Part shown: positions 56,983 to 64,000 of the stretch, one piece after another
How the letters are laid out: each line of letters starts with the position of its first letter
How positions within the stretch are numbered: the stretch's first letter is position 1
Source of the DNA: Aliarcobacter vitoriensis
GTDB lineage: Bacteria > Campylobacterota > Campylobacteria > Campylobacterales > Arcobacteraceae
DNA: 64,000 nt
NCBI RefSeq assembly: GCF_003316695.1
Contig: NZ_PDKB01000001.1
Span: 124,001-188,000, forward strand
Direction of reading: 5' to 3'
Notes under the pieces: model-generated
What the model was told of the DNA's origin: nothing
The model's input: the letters and a program-made list of their open reading frames with translations, nothing else
Database searches by the model: none
Translations under genes and position numbers: made by a program

Positions 56983-57014
56983 CCAGAGGTGTTTATTGCG
57001 ACCTTCACCTTTGG
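56983..57014. other. GC-rich stem-loop in the 186-base yraN-bioF gap
   Basis: Arms CCAGAGGTG (56983-56991) and CACCTTTGG (57006-57014), nine pairs with one G-T, around a 14-base loop, preceded by AGGAGGG. It lies four bases past the yraN stop on the minus strand, but neither strand has a T-tract after it, so a plain intrinsic terminator is a poor fit. It could be a structured RNA element or a factor-assisted terminator. Confidence 0.4.
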
Positions 57015-57018
57015 TTAT

Positions 57019-57351
57019 TTATATAGTTATATTTTCTAAAATTTTTATTTTATCTTTTGTGACGATGATTGCATCAATACAAAAAGCACAATCCAATTCA
57101 TTTTTTTGAATGTAGTATTCAACACTTCTTTTTATTTTTGATAGTTTTTGTTTTGTTAGATTTAATATGGCTGTTTCATAATCATTTGCTGATTTTACTT
57201 CGAAGAAATGATAAACATTTTTTAAGTTTGCTATGATGTCTATTTCACCCAATTTTTTAGCATAAAAGTTTGTTTCAACTATTTCAAAACCTTTATTTTT
57301 TAAAAAGAGAACAGCTTTTTTCTCAGCTTCATCTCCTTTTGATTTACTCAT
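57019..57351 (-). CDS. YraN/UPF0102 family endonuclease-fold protein
   Basis: About 110 residues: SKGDEAEKKAVLFLKNKGFE, ETNFYAKKLGEIDIIANLKN and HFFEVKSA give the E-x(n)-D-x(n)-ExK nuclease-like core (GEIDII...FEVK). Function unproven; the family is widespread and resembles Holliday-junction resolvases. I start it at ATG 57351; a TTG two codons upstream overlaps thiS. Follows thiS on the same strand. Confidence 0.88.
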   Translation of the reverse strand: MSKSKGDEAEKKAVLFLKNKGFEIVETNFYAKKLGEIDIIANLKNVYHFFEVKSANDYETAILNLTKQKLSKIKRSVEYYIQKNELDCAFCIDAIIVTKDKIKILENITI

Positions 57352-57353
57352 TT

Positions 57354-57554
57354 TCAACCACCACCAACAAAGTTTAAAAGCTCTATTATATCATTTTCTT
57401 TTGGTTGAAATTTATTCCAATTGTCTTTCTTTACAATATCCATATTAACAGCACAAGCCATAACTTTATCTGTAATTTGTAAATTATCTATAATTTCTTG
57501 AATTGTTAAATTATCTATAAACTCTTTTGTTTGACCATTTATAATAAGTTTCAT
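57354..57554 (-). CDS. thiS: Sulfur carrier protein ThiS
   Basis: 66-residue ubiquitin-fold protein whose C-terminus is thiocarboxylated for thiazole synthesis. MKLIINGQTKEFIDNLTIQE and ACAVNMDIVKKDNW are typical, and the C-terminal NFVGGG provides the required di-glycine end. thiF, thiG and thiH are not adjacent. It heads the thiS-yraN pair. Confidence 0.92.
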   Translation of the reverse strand: MKLIINGQTKEFIDNLTIQEIIDNLQITDKVMACAVNMDIVKKDNWNKFQPKENDIIELLNFVGGG

Positions 57555-57632
57555 AAACTAATACCTCTTTAAATATTTTAAAAGCTCAGATTATACAAAG
57601 AGTTGGCTTATTTTCAGATGTATAAATAAAAA

Positions 57633-57648
57633 TTACATAATTATGTAA
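57633..57648 (+). promoter_or_regulatory. 16-base perfect palindrome upstream of the pyk promoter
   Basis: TTACATAATTATGTAA, arms TTACATAA / TTATGTAA, centred about 43 bases before the transcription start expected from the -10 box at 57672. That is the usual position of a class II activator site. The sequence is not a standard FNR or CRP box, so the binding protein is unknown. Confidence 0.45.
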
Positions 57649-57671
57649 CTATAAAGTAATCAAGAATGTAA

Positions 57672-57677
57672 TATAAT
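57672..57677 (+). promoter_or_regulatory. Probable -10 box of pyk
   Basis: TATAAT in TGTAATATAATATTGC, 28 bases before the pyk ATG, with AAGGAG (57694-57699) as ribosome site. Confidence 0.6.
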
Positions 57678-57704
57678 ATTGCAACAGTCAAAAAAGGAGA
57701 CTTT

Positions 57705-59198
57705 ATGAAAAAAAAGACAAAAATTTTAGCAACTTTAGGACCAGCTAGTAATAGTTTAGAAATGATTGAAAAGTTAATAGATGCTGGTGCAAATATGTTT
57801 AGATTAAATTTCTCTCATGGAAGTCATGAATATCACTTAGAAACTTTAAATAATATTAGACAAGCCATGAAAAATAAGAAAAAATCTGTTGGTGTTTTAC
57901 AAGATATTTCAGGACCAAAAGTGAGAGTAGGGGATTTAAAAGAGCCATTTTTATTAGAAAAAGATGATATTGTAATTTTTGAAAAAGATGAAATAGTAGG
58001 ATATAAAAAATCTGATAAGGAGTATGTTGTAAGTATAAATTATCCAGATATTTTAGGGAAAATAAAAGTTGATGAATATATATATCTTTATGATGGAACT
58101 ATACGAGCTAGAGTAATTGAAACAAAACCAAAAGTAAAAGCACAAATTGAAAATAATGGAACATTATCAAGTAGAAAAGGTGTTAATTTCCCAAATACAG
58201 TTATTGATATTGAAGTTATTACAAAAAAAGATGAAGTTGATATCGCTTGGGGAGTTGAAAATAAAGTTGATTATTTTGCTATTTCATTTGTTCAAAATGC
58301 AAAAGATATGATAACAGCAAGAAGACTTTTAGGAGATTATAAAGGTAAACTTATAGCAAAAATAGAAAAATTTGATGCAGTTTCAAATATAGATGAAATT
58401 ATCGATGCAAGTGATGGATTGATGGTTGCACGTGGAGATTTAGGAATAGAAGTTCCTTATTATGATGTTCCAACTATTCAAAAAATGCTTATCAAAAAAG
58501 CAAATGCAAGAGGAATACCAGTAATAACTGCAACTCAAATGCTTTTATCAATGACACAAAATGAAAGAGCAACAAGAGCAGAAATCTCAGATGTAGCAAA
58601 TGCTGTTTTAGACGGAAGTGATATTGTAATGTTAAGTGAAGAGAGTGCAGTTGGAGAAAATCCTGAAAATGTAGTTGAAACTATGCATAATATTATTGCA
58701 CAAACAGAGAAAATTTATAATCATGATAAAAGATATAATTTCTCATATTTAGATGAATTTGATGTAATACAAGCAACAGTTACAAAATTAGCAGATGATT
58801 TAGGAGCAGATGGAATTTTATCACTTACAAGTAGTGGAAGTTCAACTAGAAAAATGTCAAGATATCGACCAAAAACTCCTATATATACATTTACACATGA
58901 TAAAGCTACTTTAAATTCTTTAACTGCACTTTGGGGTGTTGAACCTGTAGGAACTTTAAAAGAAGCACAAGCATCTAAAATGATACAAAAAATGTTAAGA
59001 ATGCTTGAGAAAAAAGAGGTTTTAAATAAACAAGGACTTTATATTGCAACTGTTGGTTATCCAGTTGGAATTCCAGGCAGTACGAACACAATTAAAATTT
59101 TAACTTCTGGTGAAATAGAGTATTATATGAACTTTAAAGAAAATAGAGAAAAAGCAAAACAAGAGAAGAAAGCTACAAATTCTAAAGAAGAAGAATAA
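57705..59198 (+). CDS. pyk: Pyruvate kinase
   Basis: Converts PEP and ADP to pyruvate and ATP. 497 residues, slightly long owing to a Lys/Glu-rich tail (REKAKQEKKATNSKEEE). ILATLGPASNSLEMIEKLID, MFRLNFSHGSHEYH (about 31-44), LMVARGDLGIEVP and TATQMLLSM are intact; the C-domain shows SSGSSTRKMSRYRP. Monocistronic between a regulated-looking promoter and a strong terminator. Confidence 0.97.
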   Translation: MKKKTKILATLGPASNSLEMIEKLIDAGANMFRLNFSHGSHEYHLETLNNIRQAMKNKKKSVGVLQDISGPKVRVGDLKEPFLLEKDDIVIFEKDEIVGYKKSDKEYVVSINYPDILGKIKVDEYIYLYDGTIRARVIETKPKVKAQIENNGTLSSRKGVNFPNTVIDIEVITKKDEVDIAWGVENKVDYFAISFVQNAKDMITARRLLGDYKGKLIAKIEKFDAVSNIDEIIDASDGLMVARGDLGIEVPYYDVPTIQKMLIKKANARGIPVITATQMLLSMTQNERATRAEISDVANAVLDGSDIVMLSEESAVGENPENVVETMHNIIAQTEKIYNHDKRYNFSYLDEFDVIQATVTKLADDLGADGILSLTSSGSSTRKMSRYRPKTPIYTFTHDKATLNSLTALWGVEPVGTLKEAQASKMIQKMLRMLEKKEVLNKQGLYIATVGYPVGIPGSTNTIKILTSGEIEYYMNFKENREKAKQEKKATNSKEEE

Positions 59199-59201
59199 AA
59201 G

Positions 59202-59223
59202 AAGAGAGTTTTAAAACTCTCTT
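59202..59223. terminator. Bidirectional terminator between pyk and the response-regulator gene
   Basis: Perfect 11-bp arms AAGAGAGTTTT / AAAACTCTCTT, no loop spacer, followed by TTTT on the plus strand and ending just before the response-regulator stop. Confidence 0.85.
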
Positions 59224-59224
59224 T

Positions 59225-59860
59225 TTACTTTATAAAATATCCCTCATCTGTATTATTGAAAATAAGTTCTTTTGGAAATTTTTTTCTAAGTCTTTTTATT
59301 AAACTTCTAATAGCATCTAAACTTGTAGGTTCATCATCATAAATAAAGTTTTCTATAAGATTATAATCGACAGTTTTACCACGATTATTTATAAGTAATA
59401 ACAAAAGATTTTTTTCATTCTTTGTAAGTTTTATTTCCTTATTTTTACACAATAATTTTTTTAATTTTTTGTCAAATAAAATATCTTCATCAAATTTGAA
59501 TATATCACTATCTTTTCTAAATTTTGTAAGTTTAAATAGTAATTCTTGTATATTAAATGGTTTTTTAATATAGTCATCACAACCTTTTGAATAAGCATCT
59601 TTAATTGTAGAGATATCTATGTTTGCACTCATTATTATAACAATTGATTCTGGATTTATCTTTTTTATATTTTCTAAAAGTAAAATACCATTTAAGTTTG
59701 GTACAAAAATATCCAATATAAAAAGGTCATAAGCATTTTTAATGTTGTTTAATGCCTCTTTCCCATCATAAAAAGAGTCCACATCAAAATCTTCTGTTTC
59801 TAACATATCTTTGATGGACTCATTTAAAGCAAAATCGTCTTCAAGTAAAAATATTTTCAT
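59225..59860 (-). CDS. OmpR-family response regulator
   Basis: 211 residues. Receiver: acidic pocket LEDD (6-9), phospho-acceptor Asp50 in LFILDIFVPNLNG, and switch Lys in DDYIKKPF (about 95-102). A C-terminal winged helix follows (LTKNEKNLLLLLINNRGKTV, SLDAIRSLIKRLRKKFPKE). The spacing of 26 bases after the kinase start of the next gene suggests a pair with the histidine kinase at 59887. Confidence 0.92.
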   Translation of the reverse strand: MKIFLLEDDFALNESIKDMLETEDFDVDSFYDGKEALNNIKNAYDLFILDIFVPNLNGILLLENIKKINPESIVIIMSANIDISTIKDAYSKGCDDYIKKPFNIQELLFKLTKFRKDSDIFKFDEDILFDKKLKKLLCKNKEIKLTKNEKNLLLLLINNRGKTVDYNLIENFIYDDEPTSLDAIRSLIKRLRKKFPKELIFNNTDEGYFIK

Positions 59861-59886
59861 AAAAATCCCCTATATTTAAAATGAAA

Positions 59887-61494
59887 TTAAGATAATATAT
59901 ATCTAAATGTATTTATTGAGTCTTGACTTTCAACTTCGATTTTGAAGTTATATTTTTTACAAATATCACTTACAATTGCAAGTCCTAAGCCATGGCCACC
60001 AGTATTTTTGTCCTCTCTTTTATATCTTTTAAAAATTCCTTTTGGATTGTGTATTTTTTGTCCATTAGAGTGGAATTCTAAAATATTGTCTTTTAAAATA
60101 ATATTTATTGTAGATCCAATATATGAGTATTTTATAGCATTTGATATATTGTTATCAACCAGTCTATTTAACTCTATTTTGCCCATTTTTAAGAAATAAT
60201 TATTGCAGATATCTAGTTTTATAATCCTATTTTGAGTATGTGCAATAGTATCAAAATATTTTACACGGTTTTCTAAAGCTCTTTTTAGATTTATATCTAT
60301 GATTTCATATTCAATTTTATCTTTTGTATGTAAAAATGTCATATCTTCATAAGAATTTTCTAAAGTTCTTATTGCTCCTTCAATTTTATTTGTAAATTTA
60401 TCACTTCCAAATAATTTTTCTCTTAGTTGAGTATTTATACTTATTATTGAAAGGGGAGTTCTTATTTCATGTATTGAGTGGGCAATAAATTTATCTTTAT
60501 AGTTTAATAAAAGTTCTATAGTTCTTAATCTGTAAATTAAGAAAATTGTCAAAGCTCCTATAATAAAAATAATACTAGATAAAAGTCGTATATTTAAAAT
60601 ATCTTCATGGTAAGCATTTTCATTAAAAGTTATATAAAATATTAACTTTACTTTATCAAATATAGGACTATCTTGTATAGAATAAATAATATGAAAATAA
60701 TCATTTTCTATTTTTTCATCATAGGATTGATAATTGAAGTTTTGCAGGACATTGAGTACTTTCTGTGCTTTTTGAAATCTCATTTCTATATCATCAATTC
60801 TATTTTTAGTAGATTTGATATCTTTAAATGTAAAATTACCAATATAATTATCAAAAGATATAAAAGATTCATAACTGTGAATATCTTTATTATCATTTAA
60901 AAAATTTTGAAGTTCTTTTAACTCTTCTTCAAATTCATTATAACTAAAAGATAATTGTAAAATTTTCTTTGAATTTGGTATTTTAGTATTTATATAACTT
61001 GCAAATTTTTGTAGTTCAGATACATATTCAGGTACTGAAACACTTGTAATAATATTCGCATAATCTTTTTTTTCATAGCTTAAATCTTGGCATATATCAA
61101 TAAAAATTGAACTATCTTCAATTATAAGATTTTCATTTAAAATATACAGATTAAAAGGATTGTTTTCATACTCTTTATTAAGTTCATTATAAATAGTATC
61201 CAAACTAAATCCACTTTTTAAAAGTTCTACTGCAAGAGAGTTTTTTTCTAAAATTTTATCTTTGACTAAAGAGTATTTATACAATATTTTTGTGAGTAAA
61301 ACACTACTTTTTTCTTTTATTTGATAAAAAACAACTTCTTGATTCTTTGATTTATTAAGACTTATATTCTTATATAATAAAATATATACAAAAATTGTAA
61401 ATATTAAAAGAATAAAAATATTAATAAATAAAATTGTTGATGATTTTGGTAATTTTATATCCAATTCTTCTCCTAAAAAAGAGATTTTAGACAA
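59887..61494 (-). CDS. Membrane sensor histidine kinase
   Basis: 535 residues: helices at about 20-42 and 305-325 flank a large extracytoplasmic sensor (about 260 residues, Cache-like in size). The H-box is HSIHEIRTPLSIISINTQLR (His about 342), N-box NNISNAIKYS (about 450) and G-box TGGHGLGLAIVSDICKKY (about 498). It is upstream of the response regulator on the same strand; the signal is unknown. ATG 61494 diverges from the small ORF at 61612. Confidence 0.92.
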   Translation of the reverse strand: MSKISFLGEELDIKLPKSSTILFINIFILLIFTIFVYILLYKNISLNKSKNQEVVFYQIKEKSSVLLTKILYKYSLVKDKILEKNSLAVELLKSGFSLDTIYNELNKEYENNPFNLYILNENLIIEDSSIFIDICQDLSYEKKDYANIITSVSVPEYVSELQKFASYINTKIPNSKKILQLSFSYNEFEEELKELQNFLNDNKDIHSYESFISFDNYIGNFTFKDIKSTKNRIDDIEMRFQKAQKVLNVLQNFNYQSYDEKIENDYFHIIYSIQDSPIFDKVKLIFYITFNENAYHEDILNIRLLSSIIFIIGALTIFLIYRLRTIELLLNYKDKFIAHSIHEIRTPLSIISINTQLREKLFGSDKFTNKIEGAIRTLENSYEDMTFLHTKDKIEYEIIDINLKRALENRVKYFDTIAHTQNRIIKLDICNNYFLKMGKIELNRLVDNNISNAIKYSYIGSTINIILKDNILEFHSNGQKIHNPKGIFKRYKREDKNTGGHGLGLAIVSDICKKYNFKIEVESQDSINTFRYILS

Positions 61495-61562
61495 AAAATA
61501 CTTAAAAATAGTAAAATTTATAAAAATTATTTTTTTGCCATACCTTTGACATTTTAGTTTTG

Positions 61563-61568
61563 TATAAT
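61563..61568 (+). promoter_or_regulatory. Probable -10 box of the 46-residue ORF
   Basis: TATAAT in TTTTGTATAATTCTTT, 43 bases before ATG 61612. A TTGACA lies only 11 bases upstream, too close for a standard -35. Confidence 0.45.
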
Positions 61569-61611
61569 TCTTTTAGCCAATAGGTTAATAAAAACAACAC
61601 AAGGAAATATT

Positions 61612-61752
61612 ATGAATAATTCCAAAGTTTTAAATAGTGTTTTTGTAGTAGAAATAATATCATCTAAGGGGCTTGAGTTAGGGACTTCTCTATATTCTTA
61701 TATAGATGAAGAGTTTGAAGAGGATGATGATCAAAATTGGATCAAACTATAA
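61612..61752 (+). CDS. Small acidic 46-residue protein
   Basis: ATG at 61612 with AAGGAA five bases upstream (61601-61606) and a -10 box before it. The product begins MNNSKVLNSVFVVEIISS, then KGLELGTSLYSYIDEEFEED, ending DDQNWIKL. There is no signal peptide, cysteine or membrane helix. It is divergent from the histidine kinase and followed by two hairpins. Good expression signals make a real gene likely, but I recognise no family. Confidence 0.55.
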   Translation: MNNSKVLNSVFVVEIISSKGLELGTSLYSYIDEEFEEDDDQNWIKL

Positions 61753-61771
61753 GTATAATTTTTATTAATTT

Positions 61772-61787
61772 ATAAGGCTAACCTTAT
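61772..61787 (+). terminator. Short hairpin after the 46-residue ORF
   Basis: ATAAGG / CCTTAT with a CTAA loop, 19 bases after the stop. Short but placed as a terminator. Confidence 0.4.
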
Positions 61788-61811
61788 TCTATATTCATTT
61801 AATTAATATTG

Positions 61812-61837
61812 AAGCTAAAAGTTTCACCTTTTAGCTT
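61812..61837. terminator. Stem-loop at the end of the 330-residue membrane-protein gene
   Basis: Perfect 10-bp arms AAGCTAAAAG / CTTTTAGCTT with a 6-base loop, 12 bases past the minus-strand stop. It probably serves convergent transcripts from both sides. Confidence 0.6.
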
Positions 61838-61849
61838 TAATGTCTGTAT

Positions 61850-62842
61850 TTAAAAATTATCAATGACTTTTCTTTTTTCTAATATTTTAGTTTCTTTTAT
61901 TTTTTCTTGATAATTTTGAGATATCTTTTCTAATTCAGTAAATAATGGTTTGTATTGCTCTTTTAATTCCAGTTTTACTTCATTGAGTGAAGATATAATC
62001 TCTTGTTTGAAATCATCTTTATTTAAATATTCATCAGCACTGATAACAATAGCATCTGTACCAAACCAAGTGATTGTACCAAATGCAATTCCACAAAGTG
62101 GTGCAGCTATCCCACAAGTAATACCACCACTAGCAGCTGTTGTACTTGCTGCCAGTTTTGTAGCTGTTTTTCCAGCAGATTTTAAAGCAAGTTTTGCTGA
62201 TATTTTTGAACTTATAGAAATTGCTAATTTTGTGGCTATTGCAGTTGTTAAAATAGTAGCTTTCATATCTAAAAGGTTTGTTTCTAAATTTTCTTTTATA
62301 TTTAACTTTAAATTTTCTAAGCCATTTTTATTTAGTTCTAAATCTACATTTTTAGTTGCTATAATTTCAATATCTTGTAAATGTCTTTGAATTTTTAAAT
62401 ATGAATTATTTACTATTTCTTGAGATAACTTATTTATCGTTTTATCAAAATCTTTACCTAAAAGTTTTTCATTTATAACTTTATTCATATCTCCAAAAGT
62501 AAAAGCAAAAAGTTCAGTATATTCACCTATTACACTATAATGAAAATCTAAATATTTATCTACATTATTATTGATTAGTTCATCAAATGTTTTATCAACA
62601 TTTTCAGTTATGATTTTATCTATATCCTGTTTTGTCATTTCAAGATTTTGTAAAATATCATTATGGTATTTTTCTATATTTTGTTTTAAAGTATCTGTTA
62701 AAACTTCTTGAAATTTCTCTGTTATAGGAGTTTTTAAGATATTCTTTTCTTGATTTATTTCTTGCTTTATTAAAGCAATAGATATCAAAATTACACTAAA
62801 AAAGATTAAAATTATGATTGTATTCCAAAAATATTTAAGCAT
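61850..62842 (-). CDS. Unknown membrane-anchored helical protein with a Gly/Ala-rich hydrophobic segment
   Basis: 330 residues: one N-terminal helix (about 5-25), a long amphipathic coiled region (30-195), then a Gly/Ala/Ser-rich hydrophobic stretch (about 195-270), including TKLAASTTAASGGITCGIAA and PLCGIAFGTITWFGTDAIVI. A charged helical tail ends it. The hydrophobic segment could form a membrane hairpin. Starts one base after the upstream membrane-protein gene. I cannot assign a function. Confidence 0.7.
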   Translation of the reverse strand: MLKYFWNTIIILIFFSVILISIALIKQEINQEKNILKTPITEKFQEVLTDTLKQNIEKYHNDILQNLEMTKQDIDKIITENVDKTFDELINNNVDKYLDFHYSVIGEYTELFAFTFGDMNKVINEKLLGKDFDKTINKLSQEIVNNSYLKIQRHLQDIEIIATKNVDLELNKNGLENLKLNIKENLETNLLDMKATILTTAIATKLAISISSKISAKLALKSAGKTATKLAASTTAASGGITCGIAAPLCGIAFGTITWFGTDAIVISADEYLNKDDFKQEIISSLNEVKLELKEQYKPLFTELEKISQNYQEKIKETKILEKRKVIDNF

Positions 62843-62843
62843 T

Positions 62844-63620
62844 TTATTCCTTTATATTTTTGCTAAAACTTATAGTTTGCACAAAAAAGCGGTTTATTCC
62901 TATGATTGATAAAGCGTTTATAAATATAAATAAAATCCAGATAATAGTTTTTAAATAAGTGGATTCAACTATTTGTGAACTATATTTTGTGAAATACCAA
63001 AAATATGTATCAATTTCTACCTTTATTCTTAAAATATAGTCTAAATATTGACAATTTGAAGATAAAGAGTTGGTAGCAAGATTTAGACTATCTTCTAAAC
63101 TGCTACTAATATAACTTGGTTCATAACTGTTTAAAATATAGAAAATAAATAATATAAAAAGGACTAAAGATGATATTTTAATAGTTATCTCTTTTGTAAA
63201 AATATCTAAATGCTCTTCACGAATAATATTTTTAAATAAAAGTAAAAGTTTATTGTATAAAAAAAATACAAAAGTTATAAAAATTGCTAATACCAAGTAA
63301 AAATACCATTTAAAAGATAAAACACTATAAATTATAGAAATTGTGTAAATAGTAGATAAAAAAATATAAAAAATAAAACTTAAATAAGGGCTTATTACTA
63401 GTTTTGCTAAAAAGCTTTCTTCTTTAAAATAGCAATTCTTAAAGCAAGTTTTTTCTCTCATTCGTTTTTGGAAAAAACTATATGTTAAAAATATAGTAAT
63501 AAAAGTAGGGACTAATAAAAAGTAGCAACCATAATAGTAAAAAAGATTTATAAGTAATAAAATAGAGATTGGAAAAAATATAGAAAAAATAAGTTGTTTG
63601 AAAAGAGAAAGTGTTTTCAC
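62844..63620 (-). CDS. Unknown polytopic membrane protein
   Basis: 258 residues with about six membrane helices (near 8-30, 32-50, 76-99, 103-125, 147-166, 223-245) and a Cys-containing loop (EKTCFKNCYFKEE). GTG start overlapping the argD stop by four bases (GTGA), so it is coupled to argD and followed closely by the 330-residue gene. No family motif is recognised. Confidence 0.7.
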   Translation of the reverse strand: MKTLSLFKQLIFSIFFPISILLLINLFYYYGCYFLLVPTFITIFLTYSFFQKRMREKTCFKNCYFKEESFLAKLVISPYLSFIFYIFLSTIYTISIIYSVLSFKWYFYLVLAIFITFVFFLYNKLLLLFKNIIREEHLDIFTKEITIKISSLVLFILFIFYILNSYEPSYISSSLEDSLNLATNSLSSNCQYLDYILRIKVEIDTYFWYFTKYSSQIVESTYLKTIIWILFIFINALSIIGINRFFVQTISFSKNIKE

Positions 63621-64000
63621 TTTATCTTTTCAACTGCTTTTTGAAGTCTTATAAATCCTTCATCAATTTCTGATTTTGATATAGTTAAAGCTGGTAAAAA
63701 TCTTAAAGTATTATTTCCAGATTTAAGTACCATAACACCACAATCAAATGCAGTTTTGATTAGGTTTGCTAAGGTATCAGCATCTTTTACTCTTAATCCT
63801 CTCATAAGACCTAATCCAACATGAGCTAAGAAAATATCTCTGTTTTGTTCGTAAAGTTCATCTAATTTTTTTATGAAGTATATAATAGTTTCATCTAGTT
63901 TTCCACTATCTTTTAACTCTTCTAATATATCTAAAACTTCCAAACCTGTTGCAGTTACAAGATAGTTTCCTCCAAAAGTAGAACCATGATCACCATAAGT
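63617..64000 (-). CDS. argD: Acetylornithine aminotransferase, C-terminal part (runs off the window)
   Basis: The reverse strand enters reading TYGDHGSTFGGNY, the ArgD G-D-H-G-S-T-F-G-G-N signature of class III PLP aminotransferases. It continues through VGLGLMRGLRV and GNNTLRFLPALTISKSEIDE to the stop. 127 C-terminal residues are visible; the start is beyond base 64000. Role: arginine (and possibly lysine) biosynthesis. The downstream membrane genes overlap it. Confidence 0.9.
   Translation of the reverse strand, partial: TYGDHGSTFGGNYLVTATGLEVLDILEELKDSGKLDETIIYFIKKLDELYEQNRDIFLAHVGLGLMRGLRVKDADTLANLIKTAFDCGVMVLKSGNNTLRFLPALTISKSEIDEGFIRLQKAVEKIK

Noticed and set aside
56833-57018. 4.5S/SRP RNA or tmRNA in the yraN-bioF gap
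   Set aside because: The conserved GGAAGGAAGCA core of SRP RNA and the tmRNA end motifs are absent; only a single hairpin is present.
61950-62390. 146-residue plus-strand ORF opposite the 330-residue gene
   Set aside because: Antisense of the Gly/Ala-rich segment. The minus-strand frame is coupled to its neighbour and has a ribosome site, whereas this one has neither.

Overview
The window is AT-rich, densely packed bacterial chromosome. It most likely comes from the Arcobacter group (Arcobacteraceae, Campylobacterota). The reasons are the base composition, the frequent TTG starts, an HP0268-type small nuclease next to miaB and nusA, MqnE of the futalosine menaquinone route, a class II DAHP synthase, FliW, a MotE-type flagellar protein, and the ilvC-YibQ-dprA gene order. 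I see no rRNA, tRNA, CRISPR array, insertion sequence, prophage or plasmid function. No gene-free stretch exceeds 300 bases.

Layout. 1-134: start of an MFS transporter. 255-4868: transketolase, then a tight LrgA/LrgB, gamma-glutamylcyclotransferase-like and ArsB-type transporter run. 4983-5811: a secreted coiled-coil protein and a DUF350 membrane protein. 5927-13647: a nitrogen-signalling block with GlnD, PII and an Amt channel, plus two ankyrin-repeat genes flanking glnD, then pyrC. 13662-23964: flagellar block: fliM and flgI on the minus strand; diverging from them an acidic receiver-like protein, fliQ, fliJ-like, motE-like, fliL, an unknown bitopic protein, flgH, flgK, fliD, fliS and a FliT-like gene. 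23953-37374: tRNA and ribosome modification (tilS, rimO, tgt), gatC, panC, acpS, ruvX, serB, tal, class II DAHP synthase and an RCK-type protein. 37388-44654: murC, dprA, a YibQ-type deacetylase-fold protein, ilvC, an RNase R/II-family exonuclease and fliW. 44721-53707: holA, rpsF-ssb-rpsR, cysS, nusA, the HP0268-like gene, miaB, a DUF374 acyltransferase and a GspL-like bitopic protein. 53713-59198: mqnE, beta-carbonic anhydrase, a bioF-type synthase, yraN, thiS and pyruvate kinase. 59225-64000: a two-component pair, a 46-residue ORF missing from ordinary gene lists, two unknown membrane-associated proteins and the 3' part of argD.

How the parts work together. GlnD, PII (with the Tyr51 uridylylation site) and Amt form a complete ammonium sensing and uptake circuit. 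The large ankyrin gene overlaps the glnD start by four bases, so it is probably co-translated and may be an added partner. The plus-strand flagellar genes form a near-continuous operon led by a protein with a degenerate receiver-like domain and a long acidic tail. FliW, acting on CsrA and flagellin in related bacteria, is 20 kb away.

Transcription signals. Convergent gene pairs almost always share one strong inverted repeat that overlaps one or both stop codons. Several promoters show only a clear -10 box. At two genes (35947 and 44721) that box sits 7-9 bases from the start codon, suggesting leaderless mRNAs. The least explained features are the ankyrin-GlnD linkage, the acidic receiver-like flagellar protein, the bitopic GspL-like protein, the membrane pair beside argD, and a GC-rich hairpin between yraN and bioF.
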